From Bacteroidales bacterium UBA1754 (lineage in GTDB: Bacteria; Bacteroidota; Bacteroidia; Bacteroidales; Paludibacteraceae), in assembly GCA_002315615.1 (NCBI GenBank), contig DCHK01000008.1:1-64000 (forward strand): DNA of 64,000 bases, given 5' to 3'. The stretch's first letter is position 1. The number at the start of each line of letters is the position of its first letter. The translations under genes and the position numbers were made by a program. Of the stretch, positions 27,596 to 37,051 are shown piece by piece. The notes beneath the pieces are model-generated. The model was not told where the DNA came from, searched no databases, and saw only the letters and a program-made list of their open reading frames with translations.

Positions 27596-28621
27596 TTATT
27601 TCAGAGGATTATTGTCGGAAAAATACCATTCTGAAAATTTTTGAAATCCAACTTCGATAGAAGTGGTCGGATTGAAATTCAATTCTTCTTTAATTTTACT
27701 AATGTCGGCATATAAGAAGTTTTGGTTGCCTATTTGTTCCTCTTTATGCGTATATTCAATGTTTTTGTTGATGTTTTTCAATGTTCTCAATATTTCCGTA
27801 GGAAAAACAGGTTTTCCACTTGCTACATTAAATATTTTTGCGGGAATATTATTGGCACATTCGCTTTCTATCAGCACTTTATCCAACGCAAGTAGAGTAG
27901 CCATTATGGCATCATCAATATAAATAAAATCCCAATAGGGCGATTGAATTTCAAGTATTTCATTATTAGTAAATTGATGCATTATTTTCATTGGAGCAGT
28001 GTCGGGATTGCTGTATGGTCCGTAAATTGAAAAATAGCGCAAACCGATAGTCGAAATTCCATATTTCGTACTATACAAAACTGCCGTCATCTCCATAGTT
28101 TTCCGACTGACGCCCAACATACAAACAGGGTTTTCGGTACGGCAAAATTCCGATGTAGGTACAATGTCATTCTTACCATAAACACTTCCGCAAGATGCAT
28201 AAACAAAGTGTCGAATGTTCTTGATATTGCATTGCTCAATAATATTCAAGAAAGCGGCATTGTCGTTTTTGAAATAGGCTGTGGAAGAGTATTCTGCAAA
28301 TGTTTCGGGTGAATTGACTAAAAATGCAACTTTGTCGAATTTATATGCATCAAAAATTTTTTGTAATGATTTTACTTTTGTAGCATCGGTTCGGTAGTAC
28401 GAAAAATTTTTGAAAAGATTGCTTTGTAATGGTTTGTCAGTAGGAATTTCGCTTGCTTCGTCAAAATTATATCCTAAACGATTCAACCTCTTCAATCGAA
28501 GTTTGGTGTCGTAATCATTTGAGATATTGTCGATTCCCACCACATTGTCGCCACGCATTATCAAACGCAATGCAAGTGCAGAACCTAAAAAACCAGCCGT
28601 TCCAACAACAAGAATTCTCAT
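27596..28621 (-). CDS. SDR-family epimerase-like protein lacking the catalytic residues
   Basis: 341 residues resembling UDP-glucuronate/UDP-glucose epimerases. The N-terminal GTAGFLGSALALRL and GIDNISNDYD keep the NAD-binding fold, and LRYFSIYGPYSNPD and DFIYIDDAI are well conserved. The catalytic set is not. YASCGSVYG has Cys144 where Ser/Thr is expected, and the Tyr-x3-Lys site reads Leu169-Gly-Val-Ser-Arg173. The flanking sequence aligns without gaps to WbnF-type enzymes, so this is a real substitution. The frame is fully open, arguing against decay. It sits between sufE and the MATE gene. Confidence 0.8.
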   Translation of the reverse strand: MRILVVGTAGFLGSALALRLIMRGDNVVGIDNISNDYDTKLRLKRLNRLGYNFDEASEIPTDKPLQSNLFKNFSYYRTDATKVKSLQKIFDAYKFDKVAFLVNSPETFAEYSSTAYFKNDNAAFLNIIEQCNIKNIRHFVYASCGSVYGKNDIVPTSEFCRTENPVCMLGVSRKTMEMTAVLYSTKYGISTIGLRYFSIYGPYSNPDTAPMKIMHQFTNNEILEIQSPYWDFIYIDDAIMATLLALDKVLIESECANNIPAKIFNVASGKPVFPTEILRTLKNINKNIEYTHKEEQIGNQNFLYADISKIKEELNFNPTTSIEVGFQKFSEWYFSDNNPLK

Positions 28622-28664
28622 TTCGTTTTTTCTGTCTAAAAAATACCGATTTTATTCGATGAAA

Positions 28665-29087
28665 TCAATTGTTTTGGCTCTTAAAAGCAAGAGCATAGAT
28701 GCGCATTTGTTTTATCATTGCCAACATTCCGTTCGAGCGAGTAGGAGAAAGGTGTTCTTTCAGTCCAATTCGTTCAATGAAGTAAAGATCGGCGTTCAAA
28801 ATATCGTCAGGTGTTTCGCCCGAAAGGATTTCTACAAGCATACAAACTATACCACCAGCAATGTCGGTGTTGCTCTCACCTTGATAATACACTTTCTCGT
28901 CACGAAATTCGGCTGCCACCCACACTTTGCTTTGGCAACCTTCTATTACATTTTCTTCTACTTTGTACTTGTCTTCTATTCCTTTCGACGACTGACTTTT
29001 GTCTATTATCAATTGATATTTATCAAGCCAATCATCAAGAAATTCAAATTCGGCGATTATTGCGTCTTGCTTTTCGTTTAAGGTCAT
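28665..29087 (-). CDS. sufE: SufE-family sulfur acceptor protein
   Basis: 140 residues. SufE takes persulfide sulfur from SufS and passes it to the SufBCD scaffold. VIEGCQSKVWVAAEF carries the acceptor Cys at about residue 51, and GETPDDILNADLYFIERIGLKEHLSPTRSNGMLAMIKQM is the family's C-terminal signature. It follows sufS after an 82-bp spacer made of octamer words (AATCAGCA, AATAAGCA, AATCAACA on the sense strand). Confidence 0.95.
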   Translation of the reverse strand: MTLNEKQDAIIAEFEFLDDWLDKYQLIIDKSQSSKGIEDKYKVEENVIEGCQSKVWVAAEFRDEKVYYQGESNTDIAGGIVCMLVEILSGETPDDILNADLYFIERIGLKEHLSPTRSNGMLAMIKQMRIYALAFKSQNN

Positions 29088-29169
29088 ATTTTTGTATATA
29101 ATCGTTTATTGTTGATTTGCTTATTTGCTGATTCTCTTAATTCCTTTATTTTTTTAATCTGTTGATTAA
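29088..29169 (-). repeat. Octamer-word spacer between sufS and sufE
   Basis: On the sense (minus) strand three near-identical 8-bp words, AATCAGCA, AATAAGCA and AATCAACA, run in tandem and are followed by ATAAACGA shortly before the sufE ATG. The same words recur before sufC, sufD, yicC and menD. Confidence 0.7.
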
Positions 29170-30390
29170 CTAATTTTTAAACATTTTTTGTGCACGAAGA
29201 ATTCCATTGTACAATATGTCAATTTCTTCTTTTGTATTATAGAACGAAAATGACGCACGAACAGTTCCTTCAATACCGAAATGATCCATAACAGGTTGAG
29301 CGCAGTGATGTCCCGTGCGGACAGCAATTCCTAATTTATCAAGAATGCTTCCCATATCGTAAGGATGAATATTGCCGACCAAGAATGAAAGAACTCCGCT
29401 TTTCTTCGGTGAATTGCCGAAAAATCTCATTTTTTCGATGGCAGAAAGTTTCTCTTGCGCATAGCATAGCAGTTGATGTTCGTGTTCTGCAATATTTGCC
29501 ATACCAATTTTTTCCACATAATTTAGTGCTTCTGCTAATGCTGTAGAGCCTATAAAATCTGGCGTTCCTGCTTCAAATTTGAATGGAAGTTCGTTGTAGG
29601 TCGTTTTTTCGAAAGTTACTTTTTGTATCATTTCGCCACCGCCTTGGTATGGTTGCATTTTTTCAAGCAACGTTTCTTTTCCGTATAAAACGCCAATTCC
29701 TGTTGGACCATAAATTTTATGTGCCGAGAAAACAAAAAAATCAGCGTCGATACTTTGTACATCCACTTTAATATGTGGAATTGATTGCGCACCGTCAATC
29801 AAAACTTTCGCACCATATTGATGTGCAATAGTGGCAATTTCTTTTACGGGATTTATGGTTCCTAAAGTGTTTGAAACTTGCGCTATAGCAACCAATTTTG
29901 TTTTCTCGTTTAGCAAACTGCGAAGTTCTTCAATATTAAGTACGCCATTGTCGTCAAAATGCACAACTTTTAGAATTGCACCTTTGCGCTCGCACATCAT
30001 TTGCCAAGGCACGATGTTGGAGTGGTGTTCCATTTCGGTAACGATAATTTCGTCATCTGCTTTGCAGAATGTTTCGCCAAAAGAGAATGCAACCAAATTG
30101 ATAGCCTCGGTTGTTCCTCTTGTAAAAACTATTTCATTACTGCTGTTAGCGTTGATAAATTGTTGTACTTTTTGCCGTGCAGCTTCGTGCGCTTCGGTGG
30201 CACGTTCGCTCAAAAAATGCACGCCACGATGTATGTTGGCATTTTGTTCCAAATAACCACTTTTAATTTTTTCTACCACACACAACGGTTTTTGCGTAGT
30301 GGCAGCATTGTCGAAATAGACTAACGGTTTGCCGTAAATTTGTTGCGACAAAATAGGGAAATCGTGTCTATAGATATCAGGGTTAAACAT
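29170..30390 (-). CDS. sufS: SufS-type cysteine desulfurase
   Basis: 406 residues, a PLP enzyme releasing sulfur from cysteine for Fe-S assembly. VYFDNAATTQKP, HRGVHFLSERAT, EMEHHSNIVPWQ and FSAHKIYGPTGIGVLYGK (PLP Lys) are present, as is the short group II loop with the catalytic Cys in RTGHHCAQPVMDHF. Normal length. In most relatives sufS directly follows sufD; here a two-gene restriction-modification system intervenes, with only 30 bp between its last gene and sufS. Confidence 0.97.
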   Translation of the reverse strand: MFNPDIYRHDFPILSQQIYGKPLVYFDNAATTQKPLCVVEKIKSGYLEQNANIHRGVHFLSERATEAHEAARQKVQQFINANSSNEIVFTRGTTEAINLVAFSFGETFCKADDEIIVTEMEHHSNIVPWQMMCERKGAILKVVHFDDNGVLNIEELRSLLNEKTKLVAIAQVSNTLGTINPVKEIATIAHQYGAKVLIDGAQSIPHIKVDVQSIDADFFVFSAHKIYGPTGIGVLYGKETLLEKMQPYQGGGEMIQKVTFEKTTYNELPFKFEAGTPDFIGSTALAEALNYVEKIGMANIAEHEHQLLCYAQEKLSAIEKMRFFGNSPKKSGVLSFLVGNIHPYDMGSILDKLGIAVRTGHHCAQPVMDHFGIEGTVRASFSFYNTKEEIDILYNGILRAQKMFKN

Positions 30391-30420
30391 AGATCTAAAA
30401 GTATATATATTTTTTGCTGA

Positions 30421-31536
30421 TTATAAAGAATAATATCCTTTTACTTCTCCAATCGACAATTTCTTGAAGTTCATTTTTGCTGTAATCGTAGGATTCAATT
30501 GACGTACACTATTGATGTTAAAAGTTACATTGCTTTTTTGAATGTAGCAATCATTTGCATAAACGAAGAATATCGGACTGATTTTGAAACCCGAAATTTT
30601 TCCACTGCCTCGTTCTTTTCTCACATCATAGAAATTCTTTTTTGAAATTGTAATAAGATTTTCTTTGAAAATTGCACCTGATCGTTTTAGCTGAGACTTT
30701 AATGCTTCGGGAGTCCAAACTGTATAATGATTTCTTCCAGCAGGTCTTATTTCACCTTCGAGTTGTGCCCAAACCGAAATTTGATTTGCAGGAATCATAA
30801 CTAAATAACCATCCATATCTTCGGTACAAATTACATCAGCATATTTTTTTACGTAATTTTTAGATATGGCGATATTTATACTTTCCACAGAAAAGTTATG
30901 TTCGTTATTTCCCATCAATATAAAGAAATTCAAACTTTTTTGTTCCGATAGCATTTGTCCGTATTGTGGATAATTTTTTAAGAAATCTTTTGTGATCAAT
31001 AAATTTCCATCTTCTTTATACTTCGGTAAATCTGGTTCTGATGCTTTTGCGTAAGGTTCTTTGAATTCTATTGTGTAAATATTTAGGTCTCTTACAACGA
31101 TTAAGGCACTGTCCACACCACAGCAACCGCCCGCTTGAATCAGCATTCGAGATTTGTTTTTTGTAGAATAAGCATAACGAGGAACAAGGTTATACGATTT
31201 AAGTAATTCGCTAACTTTTTGTGGAACAAAGCTTTTGTTAGTAAAACAATTTGCAAAAATAGGTAATTCAAATATATTAGCCAAAGTTTGAGCATAGATA
31301 CATTCGCTAAAAACTGCAGATTGGATATTTTGGTTTGTTTCGTAACTTTTTTTAATCTGATGTGCAAGAGCAGGACAACTTTTTTCGATAGTTTTTAGTT
31401 CAACAATCTCTTTCTTTCTTGTTTTATCCCATATTTTTTTTCGTTCGTCTTTTGTAAATAAAACCCTTGTTGGAACTTTAGAATAAAATTCCAACATAAT
31501 TTCTTTTTGTAATTTGCTGAGTGCTATTTTTCGCAT
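30421..31536 (-). CDS. Probable type II restriction endonuclease (PD-(D/E)XK)
   Basis: 371 residues; no family name recognised. A nuclease-like core is visible: Asp142 in GGCCGVDSALIVV, then Glu157-Phe-Lys159 in IYTIEFKEP, fitting the D-x(n)-ExK pattern of PD-(D/E)XK enzymes. The start overlaps the end of the DNA methyltransferase gene by 13 bp, the tight coupling typical of type II R-M pairs. The cognate activity is inferred from that partnership; the recognition sequence cannot be read. Confidence 0.7.
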   Translation of the reverse strand: MRKIALSKLQKEIMLEFYSKVPTRVLFTKDERKKIWDKTRKKEIVELKTIEKSCPALAHQIKKSYETNQNIQSAVFSECIYAQTLANIFELPIFANCFTNKSFVPQKVSELLKSYNLVPRYAYSTKNKSRMLIQAGGCCGVDSALIVVRDLNIYTIEFKEPYAKASEPDLPKYKEDGNLLITKDFLKNYPQYGQMLSEQKSLNFFILMGNNEHNFSVESINIAISKNYVKKYADVICTEDMDGYLVMIPANQISVWAQLEGEIRPAGRNHYTVWTPEALKSQLKRSGAIFKENLITISKKNFYDVRKERGSGKISGFKISPIFFVYANDCYIQKSNVTFNINSVRQLNPTITAKMNFKKLSIGEVKGYYSL

Positions 31537-33143
31537 ATTTCTGTAAGGTTGTTAGAATGAACAATATTAAAAATTTTTTCATTATCCTTAATTCCTAAAA
31601 TATCAAGGAATTTTCTATTTAACTTATCTCTATATATACGTGGGAATTTAATATTTTCTTGAACTCCAACATTGTTTTTTGTAACAATATATGTATTTGA
31701 TAAAGAAAGCATTTCTTCTGTTATTTCCTTAAAAAATAAATTCTCTTCATCACTTATTTTATCATAAAACATAGGTAGTTTTAAAAGTAACCCTTTTGGG
31801 TATGTGATTCCGCCATCAAAAATTCTCCAAAACCAGTAAACAAATGATGAGTTTATTAGGCAATAGATAAAATTAAAAACATCTTTATTATCTAAATGAA
31901 TTGTAATTTGTCCATTTCTATTCATTTTTTTGTTCAATGCTGAAGTATAGTATCTACATGTGTTTGGCATTGAAATAATGTATTTCCCACTTTCGCATAT
32001 ATAATGTGCCAAGATTTTATTGCTGTAAGAATACCATTTTTCATAAATATGACTAAGTCGTTCATCACATTTTGCATACATTGAATTATTCTTATCTATA
32101 ATTTGTCGTTTGGTATAGATAAGTTTTTCCAAAAACTTATTGTCAAGCATCAACTTTCGCTCTTCATTTTTGAAACGAATCAATGGGCTTACTTTATATC
32201 CAAATTCTTTTTCTTTGTTAGTAACAGTAATTGCAGCACGTACAGAATTACTTGTGTTGGAATTGAAAATTCCGTGTTTTCTCCCATAAAAAATATTTCC
32301 TGGAACATTATCAAATGAAACAATAAATCCAGAAAAATTATTCATTAGTCGTCTTAATGAATAAAATTTTGAACCACCAATAAAACTATATGGTGTGATT
32401 ATAACAGATTCGTTGCTTTGCAAAAGAATTTTTTCCATAAATGCAGAATAATAGTCTTTTCCGTTCTGTTGAATTTCAGAATTTTCCCAGTTGTGTGGTA
32501 TTGTGTTATATTTGCTGTATGGTGGATTTGAAATTACTTTACAATTTTTTGGAAGTTGTACTGATTTATCTAAAAAATCACAACATATTACATTTATTTT
32601 ATCTTCTAAATCAATTCCATATTTTGCTAAAATGATTGTTTTGCAAATATTTAATGCAATTTCATCATTATCATAAAGATAAAGATTTCCTAAAAATATC
32701 AAGTCCCTTGCTTTTTCTTTCCCTATAATATCAAGGTATGAAAGAATCAACTGTCCTGTACCACAGGCAACATCACAAACAACTGGTGATGTTTGTTTTT
32801 TAAGCCATTCTGACATTACGCAAGCCACATCGTATGGTGTAAAATATTGTCCGTGTTCTTTTTTCTGTTGTTTGTCAATAATTGCTAAGCCAGTTTCATA
32901 CAAATCACCAAGATTTGAAATTTGCAGAAAATTTGTTTCTCCATTTTCCAAAATAAAATCACATATTTTTTCCCAAATTTGTTGAAGTCCATATTTTTCA
33001 ACAAAATCACAGTATGCTTGTAATGTCAAGTGTTCAACATTAACATTCAATTCTGCCGATTTACATTGAAATGTCAATTTAACTTTTGGTTCATCAACAT
33101 CAAATAATGACAATTGCGTATATTGAAATAAATTAGTATTCAT
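31524..33143 (-). CDS. N6-adenine DNA methyltransferase of an R-M system
   Basis: 539 residues. Motif X is HGQYFTP (98-103), motif I DVACGTG (124-130) for S-adenosylmethionine binding, and motif IV NPPY (206-209) for flipping and methylating adenine. The order X-I-IV makes it a gamma-class enzyme. The region after about 330 is probably the target-recognition part (ISMPNTCRYYTS, FVYWFWRIFDGG). The start lies 8 bp after the sufD stop, so expression is likely driven by the suf promoter. Local GC is lower than in neighbouring suf genes. Confidence 0.9.
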   Translation of the reverse strand: MNTNLFQYTQLSLFDVDEPKVKLTFQCKSAELNVNVEHLTLQAYCDFVEKYGLQQIWEKICDFILENGETNFLQISNLGDLYETGLAIIDKQQKKEHGQYFTPYDVACVMSEWLKKQTSPVVCDVACGTGQLILSYLDIIGKEKARDLIFLGNLYLYDNDEIALNICKTIILAKYGIDLEDKINVICCDFLDKSVQLPKNCKVISNPPYSKYNTIPHNWENSEIQQNGKDYYSAFMEKILLQSNESVIITPYSFIGGSKFYSLRRLMNNFSGFIVSFDNVPGNIFYGRKHGIFNSNTSNSVRAAITVTNKEKEFGYKVSPLIRFKNEERKLMLDNKFLEKLIYTKRQIIDKNNSMYAKCDERLSHIYEKWYSYSNKILAHYICESGKYIISMPNTCRYYTSALNKKMNRNGQITIHLDNKDVFNFIYCLINSSFVYWFWRIFDGGITYPKGLLLKLPMFYDKISDEENLFFKEITEEMLSLSNTYIVTKNNVGVQENIKFPRIYRDKLNRKFLDILGIKDNEKIFNIVHSNNLTEICEK

Positions 33144-33151
33144 TTATTTTT

Positions 33152-34489
33152 TTATTTACATATAGCACAAGCAGTGCATTTGGGTTGTTCGTTTCGCAAT
33201 CTGCTTTCTACCAACATTTTTACGCGATCTTTCAGTGCACCTACAGTGATATTCTCTGTTATGTCGGCAGTAAATGCTTGTAAAAGTAATAGTTGCGCTT
33301 CGCGTTCGCTGATGCCACGCGAACGAAGATAAAACAATGCGTTTTCGTCTAATTGTCCCGTTGTGGCGCCGTGACTACATTTTACATCGTCGGCATAAAT
33401 TTCCAACTGTGGTTTAGTGTACATAGTTGCATCAGCCGAAAGACACATATTTTTGTTTGTTTGAAAAGAAGCGGTTTTTTGTGCATCTTTTCTTACCAAT
33501 ACGCGTCCAAAGAATGTTCCTTTCGATTTTTCGTCCAAAATGTATTTAAAAAGTTCGTTGCTTGTGCAGTTTGGTACGGCGTGGTCTATATTCGTTGCAT
33601 TGTCAATTTTTTGGCAGCCATTGCCAATTGCCATTCCACAAAGTTTTGTTTCTGCATATTCACCCATCAAACAAATATCTATGTTGTTGCGTGTCAGTCC
33701 GTTGTGCAACGTAATGATGTTTGTGAGTACATTCGACGATTTTTGTTGTTCTATCAGCAAATTGCAGATATTAGTATGTTTTTCGCCCGTACTTTCGAGT
33801 TTGTAATGCTCGTATGTGGCATTTTCTCCAACAAAAACTTCTGTAATTCTGTTTGATAAGAAATTGAAGTCTTTCAGACTGTGGTCGCAAACAAGCAGTT
33901 TCGCTTTTGCGTTTTCTTCCAATATAATGAGGTTATGACTGTTAGCCATTATGTCGGCATTCCCGCTCATTATGTTTATCAGTTGAATTGGTTCTGCAAT
34001 TTCGGTGTTTTTCGGAACGTACATAAAAAAACCGTCTTGCGCAAACGTCATATTGAACGAAACGTTCGGGTCGTTGTGCTTTTGTGCTTGTTTTGCGTAA
34101 TATTTTCGCACTAATTCTGGATATTTTTCAGCCGCCTCGTTTAGTCCACAAATAATGACGCCTTTAGGTAAATTTTCAGCGTTTTTATCGAGGAAAAACG
34201 AATCATTTACCACATAAAATAAATGCGATTTTATGCCAGGAACATCGCAACGAAAAATGTCGCTTGGATTTATTTGAATAGGCAAACGATTTATGTTTAA
34301 TCCGTAATTTATGCCGTAAGATTTTTTCAAATCGGAATATCTGTATCGTTCGGAAGTTGGCGAGGGCAGTCCGTTTTTTTCAAAGTCGGCGAAAGCCTCG
34401 TCACGAAACGCATTCAGTATATCACTGCTTTTCGATTTTATTGTTTCGGCGTGTGTTTTATATAAATCTATGTAAGATTGTTCTTCCAT
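33152..34489 (-). CDS. sufD: Fe-S cluster assembly protein SufD
   Basis: 445 residues, normal for SufD. The C-terminal beta-helix domain carries LEIYADDVKCSHGATTGQLDENALFYLRSRGISEREAQLLLLQAF, the conserved SufBD signature. SufD forms the SufB-SufC2-SufD scaffold where Fe-S clusters are built, and is needed for iron acquisition. The cysteine-rich tail (CTACAICK) is an extra. The gene follows sufC after a 160-bp spacer of heptamer and octamer words. Confidence 0.95.
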   Translation of the reverse strand: MEEQSYIDLYKTHAETIKSKSSDILNAFRDEAFADFEKNGLPSPTSERYRYSDLKKSYGINYGLNINRLPIQINPSDIFRCDVPGIKSHLFYVVNDSFFLDKNAENLPKGVIICGLNEAAEKYPELVRKYYAKQAQKHNDPNVSFNMTFAQDGFFMYVPKNTEIAEPIQLINIMSGNADIMANSHNLIILEENAKAKLLVCDHSLKDFNFLSNRITEVFVGENATYEHYKLESTGEKHTNICNLLIEQQKSSNVLTNIITLHNGLTRNNIDICLMGEYAETKLCGMAIGNGCQKIDNATNIDHAVPNCTSNELFKYILDEKSKGTFFGRVLVRKDAQKTASFQTNKNMCLSADATMYTKPQLEIYADDVKCSHGATTGQLDENALFYLRSRGISEREAQLLLLQAFTADITENITVGALKDRVKMLVESRLRNEQPKCTACAICK

Positions 34490-34649
34490 ATTGTTGTTAA
34501 CTCACTATGTAAAGATGTTTAATCGTTTAATTGATTGATTATTTGCTGATTTGATGATTTGTTTAAGGTTAGTCTTTCTTGCTTCTCATCTCTCATCTCT
34601 CATCTCTCATCTCTTAACTCTTAACTATATACAAATTCCTCATTTCTAA
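34490..34649 (-). repeat. Bipartite word-repeat spacer between sufC and sufD
   Basis: On the sense (minus) strand, 34584-34625 is a perfect 7-bp-period array of two GTTAAGA and four GATGAGA units placed just after the sufC stop. Nearer the sufD start come octamers AAATCATC, AAATCAGC, AAATAATC and the word GATTAAAC. Confidence 0.9.
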
Positions 34650-35402
34650 CTATTCTCCAAGTTCCTTTTTAATCCAGTCGTAACCACGTTCTTCCAATTC
34701 GAGTGCCAAATCGGGCGTGCCAGTTTTTACAATCTGACCTTTGTAAAGCACGTGTACGATGTCGGGCTTAATGTAATCGAGCAAACGCTGATAGTGTGTG
34801 ATGACAATGGTAGAAGAATGCGGATTTTTCAATTTGTTCACTCCGTTTGCTACAATGCGAAGTGCATCAATATCAAGTCCAGAATCGGTTTCGTCGAGTA
34901 TTGACAAACGTGGCTCGAGCATAGCCATTTGGAAAATTTCGTTACGTTTTTTTTCTCCACCCGAAAAACCTTCGTTCACCGAACGATTTGCCAAACTGTT
35001 GTCTAATTCAACAAATTCTTTTCTCTCGCGCATCAATTTTAAGAAATCTGAAGCCGAAAGAGCAGGGAGTTTTTTGTATTTTCGGTGTTCGTTAACGGCA
35101 GCACGCATAAAATTTACCATACTTACGCCTTGAATCTCAACGGGATACTGAAAACTGAGAAATAAACCTTCTCTCGAACGGTCTTCAGGCGAAAGTTCCA
35201 ATAAGTTTTTGCCTAAAAATGAGGCAGAACCTTTGGTTACTTCGTAATTTGGATTTCCTGCTAAAACTGCCGAAAGCGTACTTTTTCCCGAACCATTTGG
35301 TCCCATTATTGCGTGAACTTCACCTTCTTTTATAGTGAGGTTTATACCTTTTAATATTTCTTTGCCGTTAATATTGGCGTGCAAATCTTTTATTTCAAGC
35401 AT
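34650..35402 (-). CDS. sufC: Fe-S cluster assembly ATPase SufC
   Basis: 250 residues, an ABC-type soluble ATPase. Walker [13 protein letters not shown] signature [13 protein letters not shown], Walker [17 protein letters not shown], and the His switch in VITHYQRLL are all there. SufC powers conformational change in the SufBCD scaffold during cluster assembly. It lies between sufB and sufD on the minus strand, with word-repeat spacers on both sides. Confidence 0.97.
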   Translation of the reverse strand: MLEIKDLHANINGKEILKGINLTIKEGEVHAIMGPNGSGKSTLSAVLAGNPNYEVTKGSASFLGKNLLELSPEDRSREGLFLSFQYPVEIQGVSMVNFMRAAVNEHRKYKKLPALSASDFLKLMRERKEFVELDNSLANRSVNEGFSGGEKKRNEIFQMAMLEPRLSILDETDSGLDIDALRIVANGVNKLKNPHSSTIVITHYQRLLDYIKPDIVHVLYKGQIVKTGTPDLALELEERGYDWIKKELGE

Positions 35403-35540
35403 ATTTAATGTTTAATCGTTTAATTGTTGATTTGGTTATTTGATTATTGGTTAATTATCTCGCTTCTTGTTTCTCGCTTCTTGTTTCTTGTTTCTTGTTT
35501 CTTGTTTCTTGTTTCTCTCAACTCTAATCTCTCAACTCTC
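35403..35540 (-). repeat. Bipartite word-repeat spacer between sufB and sufC
   Basis: On the plus strand five TTCTTGT units (35478-35512) follow two related units; on the sense strand these read as GAAACAA-type heptamers after the sufB stop. Closer to the sufC ATG the sense strand has AAATAACC, AAATCAAC, AATTAAAC, GATTAAAC and ATTAAAT in succession. Confidence 0.9.
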
Positions 35541-36971
35541 TCATCCCACGCTTCCTTCGAGCGAAACTTGCAACAGTTTTTGTGCTTCAACTGCAAATTC
35601 CATCGGTAGTTTGTTTATTACTTCTTTAGCATATCCGTTTACAATAAGTCCTATCGCATCTTCGGTAGAAATTCCTCGTTGATTGCAGTAAAAAATCTGT
35701 TCTTCGCTGATTTTTGATGTGGTTGCTTCGTGTTCTACAACCGAACTTTTGTTGTTAATGTCCATATACGGAAAAGTATGTGCACCACATTTATCGCCAA
35801 GCAAAAGACTGTCGCATTGCGAATAGTTGCGCGAATTTTCGGCGTTTTTTGCAACTTTTACCAATCCTCTGTACGAATTTTGACTTTTGCCAGCGGAAAT
35901 TCCTTTCGAAACAATATGACTCCTTGTGTTTTTTCCTAAATGAATCATTTTTGTTCCTGTGTCGGCTTGCTGATAGTTGTTTGTTACAGCCACAGAGTAA
36001 AATTCTGCCGATGAATTGTCGCCTTTTAGAATACAACTTGGATATTTCCAAGTGATGGCAGAACCTGTTTCAACTTGCGTCCACGAGAGTTTTGCGTTTT
36101 CGTGGCAAATTCCACGTTTGGTAACGAAATTATAAATTCCACCATTGCCGTTTTTGTCGCCAGGATACCAATTCTGAACAGTAGAGTATTTTACTTCGGC
36201 ATTGTCGTGTACAATGATTTCAACAATGGCTGCGTGCAACTGATTTTCATCGCGTTGTGGTGCAGTACAACCCTCGAGGTACGACACGTATGCTTCTTCG
36301 TCTGCTACGATGAGTGTTCGCTCAAATTGTCCTGTATTTTCGGCATTTATACGGAAATATGTCGAAAGTTCCATTGGACAACGTACACCTTTGGGGATGT
36401 AAACGAAAGAGCCATCGCTAAAAACTGCACTGTTCAACGCTGCATAATAGTTGTCGGCGTATGGCACAACCGAACCAAGATATTTTTGCACCAAATCTGG
36501 ATGATGTTTAACAGCCTCGCTGAACGAACAGAAAATGATGCCTTTTTCCATTAAATTTTCTTTAAAAGTGGTTTTCACCGAAACGCTATCCATTACTGCA
36601 TCTACAGCCATACCACTGAGCGCCATTTGTTCTTCGAGCGGAATGCCGAGTTTGTTGAATGTCTTTATCAGTTCGGGATCCACTTCGTCCATACTTTTCA
36701 CTTTCTTTTTAGGAGCAGCGAAGTACGAAATTTTCTGAAAATCTATTTCAGGAATATCAAGATGCGCCCAAGTTGGTGGCTCAAGTTTTTTCCAATGTTC
36801 AAATGCTTTTAGACGGAAATTTAGCAACCATTCGGGTTCTTCTTTTTTGGCAGAAATTAGTCGAACAACGTCTTCATTGAGTCCCGTTGGAATAATGTCG
36901 GTCTCAATATCCGAAGTAAATCCGTATTTATACTCACCTTTGGTGAAATCTTCAATGATGTTTTCTGGCAT
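35541..36971 (-). CDS. sufB: Fe-S cluster assembly protein SufB
   Basis: 476 residues from the ATG at 36971 (an upstream in-frame TTG is less likely). SufB is the main cluster-building scaffold subunit. [58 protein letters not shown] and [42 protein letters not shown] are the highly conserved SufB blocks, including the C-terminal Cys used for cluster assembly. It is the first gene of the suf operon, preceded by a TAnnTTTG promoter. Confidence 0.97.
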   Translation of the reverse strand: MPENIIEDFTKGEYKYGFTSDIETDIIPTGLNEDVVRLISAKKEEPEWLLNFRLKAFEHWKKLEPPTWAHLDIPEIDFQKISYFAAPKKKVKSMDEVDPELIKTFNKLGIPLEEQMALSGMAVDAVMDSVSVKTTFKENLMEKGIIFCSFSEAVKHHPDLVQKYLGSVVPYADNYYAALNSAVFSDGSFVYIPKGVRCPMELSTYFRINAENTGQFERTLIVADEEAYVSYLEGCTAPQRDENQLHAAIVEIIVHDNAEVKYSTVQNWYPGDKNGNGGIYNFVTKRGICHENAKLSWTQVETGSAITWKYPSCILKGDNSSAEFYSVAVTNNYQQADTGTKMIHLGKNTRSHIVSKGISAGKSQNSYRGLVKVAKNAENSRNYSQCDSLLLGDKCGAHTFPYMDINNKSSVVEHEATTSKISEEQIFYCNQRGISTEDAIGLIVNGYAKEVINKLPMEFAVEAQKLLQVSLEGSVG

Positions 36972-37051
36972 TTTCTCTTTGTAAAACAATCAATAAAACA
37001 CTGATAATAAGCAGAATAATTACTATCGTTGAAATTTTCTGCTTTAATCTA

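Noticed and set aside
27596..28621. Reading the SDR gene as a pseudogene
   Set aside because: Full length, no frameshift or stop, and structural motifs conserved; only the catalytic residues differ.
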